Origin: Roseovarius sp.
GTDB lineage: Bacteria; Pseudomonadota; Alphaproteobacteria; Rhodobacterales; Rhodobacteraceae
Length of the DNA stretch: 64,000 bases
NCBI GenBank assembly: GCA_014359765.1
Contig: JACIYT010000008.1
Location: 1-64,000, forward strand
Direction of reading: 5' to 3'
A program made the translations under genes and the position numbers. Shown here piece by piece: positions 62,596 to 64,000 of the stretch; within the stretch, counting starts at the first letter, position 1, and every line of letters starts with the position of its first letter. Below the pieces are notes generated by a model. It saw only the letters and a list, made by a program, of their open reading frames with translations. It was not told the DNA's origin and searched no databases.

Positions 62596-63363
62596 TCAGG
62601 CGCGCAGGGCGCCGGTCGTGTCGATCCGCTCCCGCAGGATGCGCAGTTCCGCATCCGTGGGGGGCGCTGTCTGCGGCACCTCGCCGGTGATCGCCAGATC
62701 GAAGCCGGTGTGCCGCTGGACCTCTGCGGCGCCATGGCCCGCGTGGACCGATTTCAGCCGCATCCGCAAGGTGACCGGGTCGAAATCGAGGACCGCGCGC
62801 GGCGTCACGACGAGCCGCGGCCCTTCCCGCACCAGGCCGGCGGCGCGCTTTGCCTCGGGGCCGGACAGGTGCCCCGGAATGGTGATGAAATCCACCTTCT
62901 CCACGAAATTCCGGGCGGAATGGTGGGTGGGGCAGATGTAGAATCGCGTCGATGTGTGACAGTAGGACAGGTTCGCGGCCCCCGGCCCCCGCATCCCCGG
63001 CGCGTGCAGCGTCCCGCCGACATGATGGAGGTTGATGTTGCCGAATGCGTCGTGCTGCAACCCGCTGTGAAAGAAGAAATCGAGGCCGTGATGGCTGTGG
63101 CCGAAAAGCTCGATGAAGGTCTCGGCAGCCTCGCAGCGGCCAAGCGCGCGATCGTCGAGCATCGACGCAAAGAGCCGCCCGGGCCGCGGATTGAAGAACA
63201 TCTCGCCGCCGATCGTCAGGTTCGGCGCGTGCATCTCGCGCGCCAGCATGATCGCGGCCATCGGGACCAGCGCCGCGGCCCCCGCCGCGCCCAGCTCGCC
63301 ATCGGCGAGATCGCGCGCCAGCACCACGACCATCTGCTCGAGAGGAGAGACCGCGCCGCTCAT
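62596..63363 (-). CDS. Glutaconate-type CoA-transferase family, beta subunit
   Basis: The 255 residues match the type I CoA-transferase beta subunit ('LVPMAAIMLAREMHAPNLTIGGEMFFNPRPGRL', 'DFFFHSGLQHDAFGNINLHHVGG', 'GPGAANLSYCHTSTRFYICP', 'VDFITIPGHLSG'). The same fold includes the ring-opening hydrolase IpdB of steroid degradation, and I cannot separate the two from sequence alone. Its start overlaps the stop of the alpha-subunit gene by 4 bp, so they form a dimeric pair. Confidence 0.85.
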   Translation of the reverse strand: MSGAVSPLEQMVVVLARDLADGELGAAGAAALVPMAAIMLAREMHAPNLTIGGEMFFNPRPGRLFASMLDDRALGRCEAAETFIELFGHSHHGLDFFFHSGLQHDAFGNINLHHVGGTLHAPGMRGPGAANLSYCHTSTRFYICPTHHSARNFVEKVDFITIPGHLSGPEAKRAAGLVREGPRLVVTPRAVLDFDPVTLRMRLKSVHAGHGAAEVQRHTGFDLAITGEVPQTAPPTDAELRILRERIDTTGALRA

Positions 63364-64000
63364 CGCGCCCGCGCCTGCGCTTCGAGGCGGGCGAGGCGGG
63401 CGGCCCCGCCAATCGCCGCGAGATAGTCATCCTGGCCTTTGGGCCCGGTCACATGCCGCGCGATATAGGCCGCCAGCCCCCCGCCGTCGCCGGCGCGCGC
63501 GGCATCGCCCAGATCGGCATAGGCGTCGATATGCTCCTCATCCATCGCGTAATGCGGAAAGCTGGCGGTCGGATGCGCGCCAAAGGGCACCTCGACCACC
63601 GCATCGACATAATGGGACGGCACGCTGACCCGCGTCGGATCGTCGAGAATGACATCGTCCGGCACGATCCGGTCCACGCTCGCGATCACCAGATCGGACG
63701 CGCGCGCCATCAGCTGATCGGCATAGACCATGGTGCTGAGATGGCGCAGATTTCCCCAGCGATCGGCCTCCTGCGCGTGCAGGAATGTGACGCGGGGGCG
63801 GATCGGGCCGACCGCGTGAATACGGCGCCCGGTGAACGGGCAGTCGATCTCGCGCAGGAGGGGATTGTGGCGCAGCACGTCGGAGCCGCGCAGCGCATCG
63901 ATCGGCTGGAACGGCACACCGTGGGCCGCGGCCATGAGCCCGCCCACGACGGTCAGCGCATCGAGGGCATGGGCCGTCACCTGCCCCGACTCGACGGCGC
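63360..64000 (-). CDS. Glutaconate-type CoA-transferase family, alpha subunit (5' end outside window)
   Basis: About 213 C-terminal residues are present; the frame stays open to the window edge. The visible part has 'DALRGSDVLRHNPLLREIDCPFTG', 'VTFLHAQEADRWGNLRHLSTM', 'DLVIASVDRIVPDDVI' and 'VPSHYVDAVVEVPFGAHPTASFPHY', the alpha-subunit pattern. The GTG used by the ORF track is internal, since 'AVESGQ' precedes it in frame. First visible gene of the TAXI operon and partner of the beta subunit. Confidence 0.85.
   Translation of the reverse strand, partial: AVESGQVTAHALDALTVVGGLMAAAHGVPFQPIDALRGSDVLRHNPLLREIDCPFTGRRIHAVGPIRPRVTFLHAQEADRWGNLRHLSTMVYADQLMARASDLVIASVDRIVPDDVILDDPTRVSVPSHYVDAVVEVPFGAHPTASFPHYAMDEEHIDAYADLGDAARAGDGGGLAAYIARHVTGPKGQDDYLAAIGGAARLARLEAQARAR

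Noticed and set aside
59738-62941. 1067-codon plus-strand ORF opposite the TAXI transporter genes
   Set aside because: Extreme Arg/His/Asp content and antisense to clear membrane and receptor genes.
1-64000. CRISPR array, rRNA operon, or further tRNAs
   Set aside because: No regularly spaced direct repeats, no rRNA-like stretches, and only one cloverleaf (14404-14480) found on reading through.

Overview
The window is high-GC DNA from an alphaproteobacterium, most likely a member of the Rhodobacteraceae/Roseobacter group. This rests on gene order and protein style: rpmF-plsX-fabH followed by ihfA, a MerR-type gene and tRNA-Pro; argS-SPOR-nagZ-scpA-scpB; radA-cvpA-purF; an ornithine-lipid acyltransferase (OlsB); and a small-plus-large terminase pair of the gene-transfer-agent (GTA) type. 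Almost every gene has large antisense or shifted shadow ORFs, as expected at this GC content.

Layout. 1-0.3 kb: 3' remnant of an ISAs1-family transposase. 0.4-25.5 kb: mostly housekeeping genes (transketolase, lytic transglycosylase, ssb, typA, thioesterase, SDR, ABC-F ATPase, olsB, bamE, yceD-rpmF-plsX-fabH, ihfA, merR, tRNA-Pro, dcd, scpAB, nagZ, SPOR protein, argS, CPA-type antiporter, dgt, iscA-type protein, xth). 25.5-27.1 kb: GTA-like terminase genes g1-g2 without the rest of the head/tail cluster. 27.3-31.4 kb: MobA-like nucleotidyltransferase and a complete polar amino-acid ABC importer. 31.5-33 kb: TerB-like protein and 3-hydroxybutyrate dehydrogenase, preceded by a strong candidate small RNA or attenuated leader. 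33-45.2 kb: oligopeptide-type binding protein, entericidin-like lipoprotein, alr-mlaE-mlaF, radA-cvpA-purF, a small hypothetical gene, ppiD and trpE.

45.3-64 kb is an accessory catabolic block in three operons. A minus-strand set holds a family III CoA-transferase, an acyl-CoA dehydrogenase, a fused NDP-forming acyl-CoA synthetase, an IclR regulator and a DctPQM TRAP transporter. A divergent plus-strand set holds a split NDP-forming acyl-CoA synthetase, a MaoC-fold protein, an acyl-CoA dehydrogenase, a thiolase-fold protein and a DUF35 zinc-ribbon/OB protein. A convergent minus-strand set holds a glutaconate-type CoA-transferase pair and a TAXI TRAP transporter.

The most interesting signal is in the plus-strand catabolic operon. 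Its thiolase-fold protein lacks the usual thiolase cysteines, is paired with a DUF35 protein, and no 3-hydroxyacyl-CoA dehydrogenase is present. This matches the Ltp2/DUF35 retro-aldolase logic of steroid side-chain degradation better than ordinary thiolysis. I infer a carboxylate uptake, CoA activation and retro-aldol chain-shortening pathway of unknown substrate. A palindromic operator over the divergent promoter suggests ligand-controlled expression. Other second-look items are the sRNA-like element upstream of bdhA, a promoter-terminator leader before the orphan GTA genes, and a possible ATT start codon in the amino-acid ABC operon.
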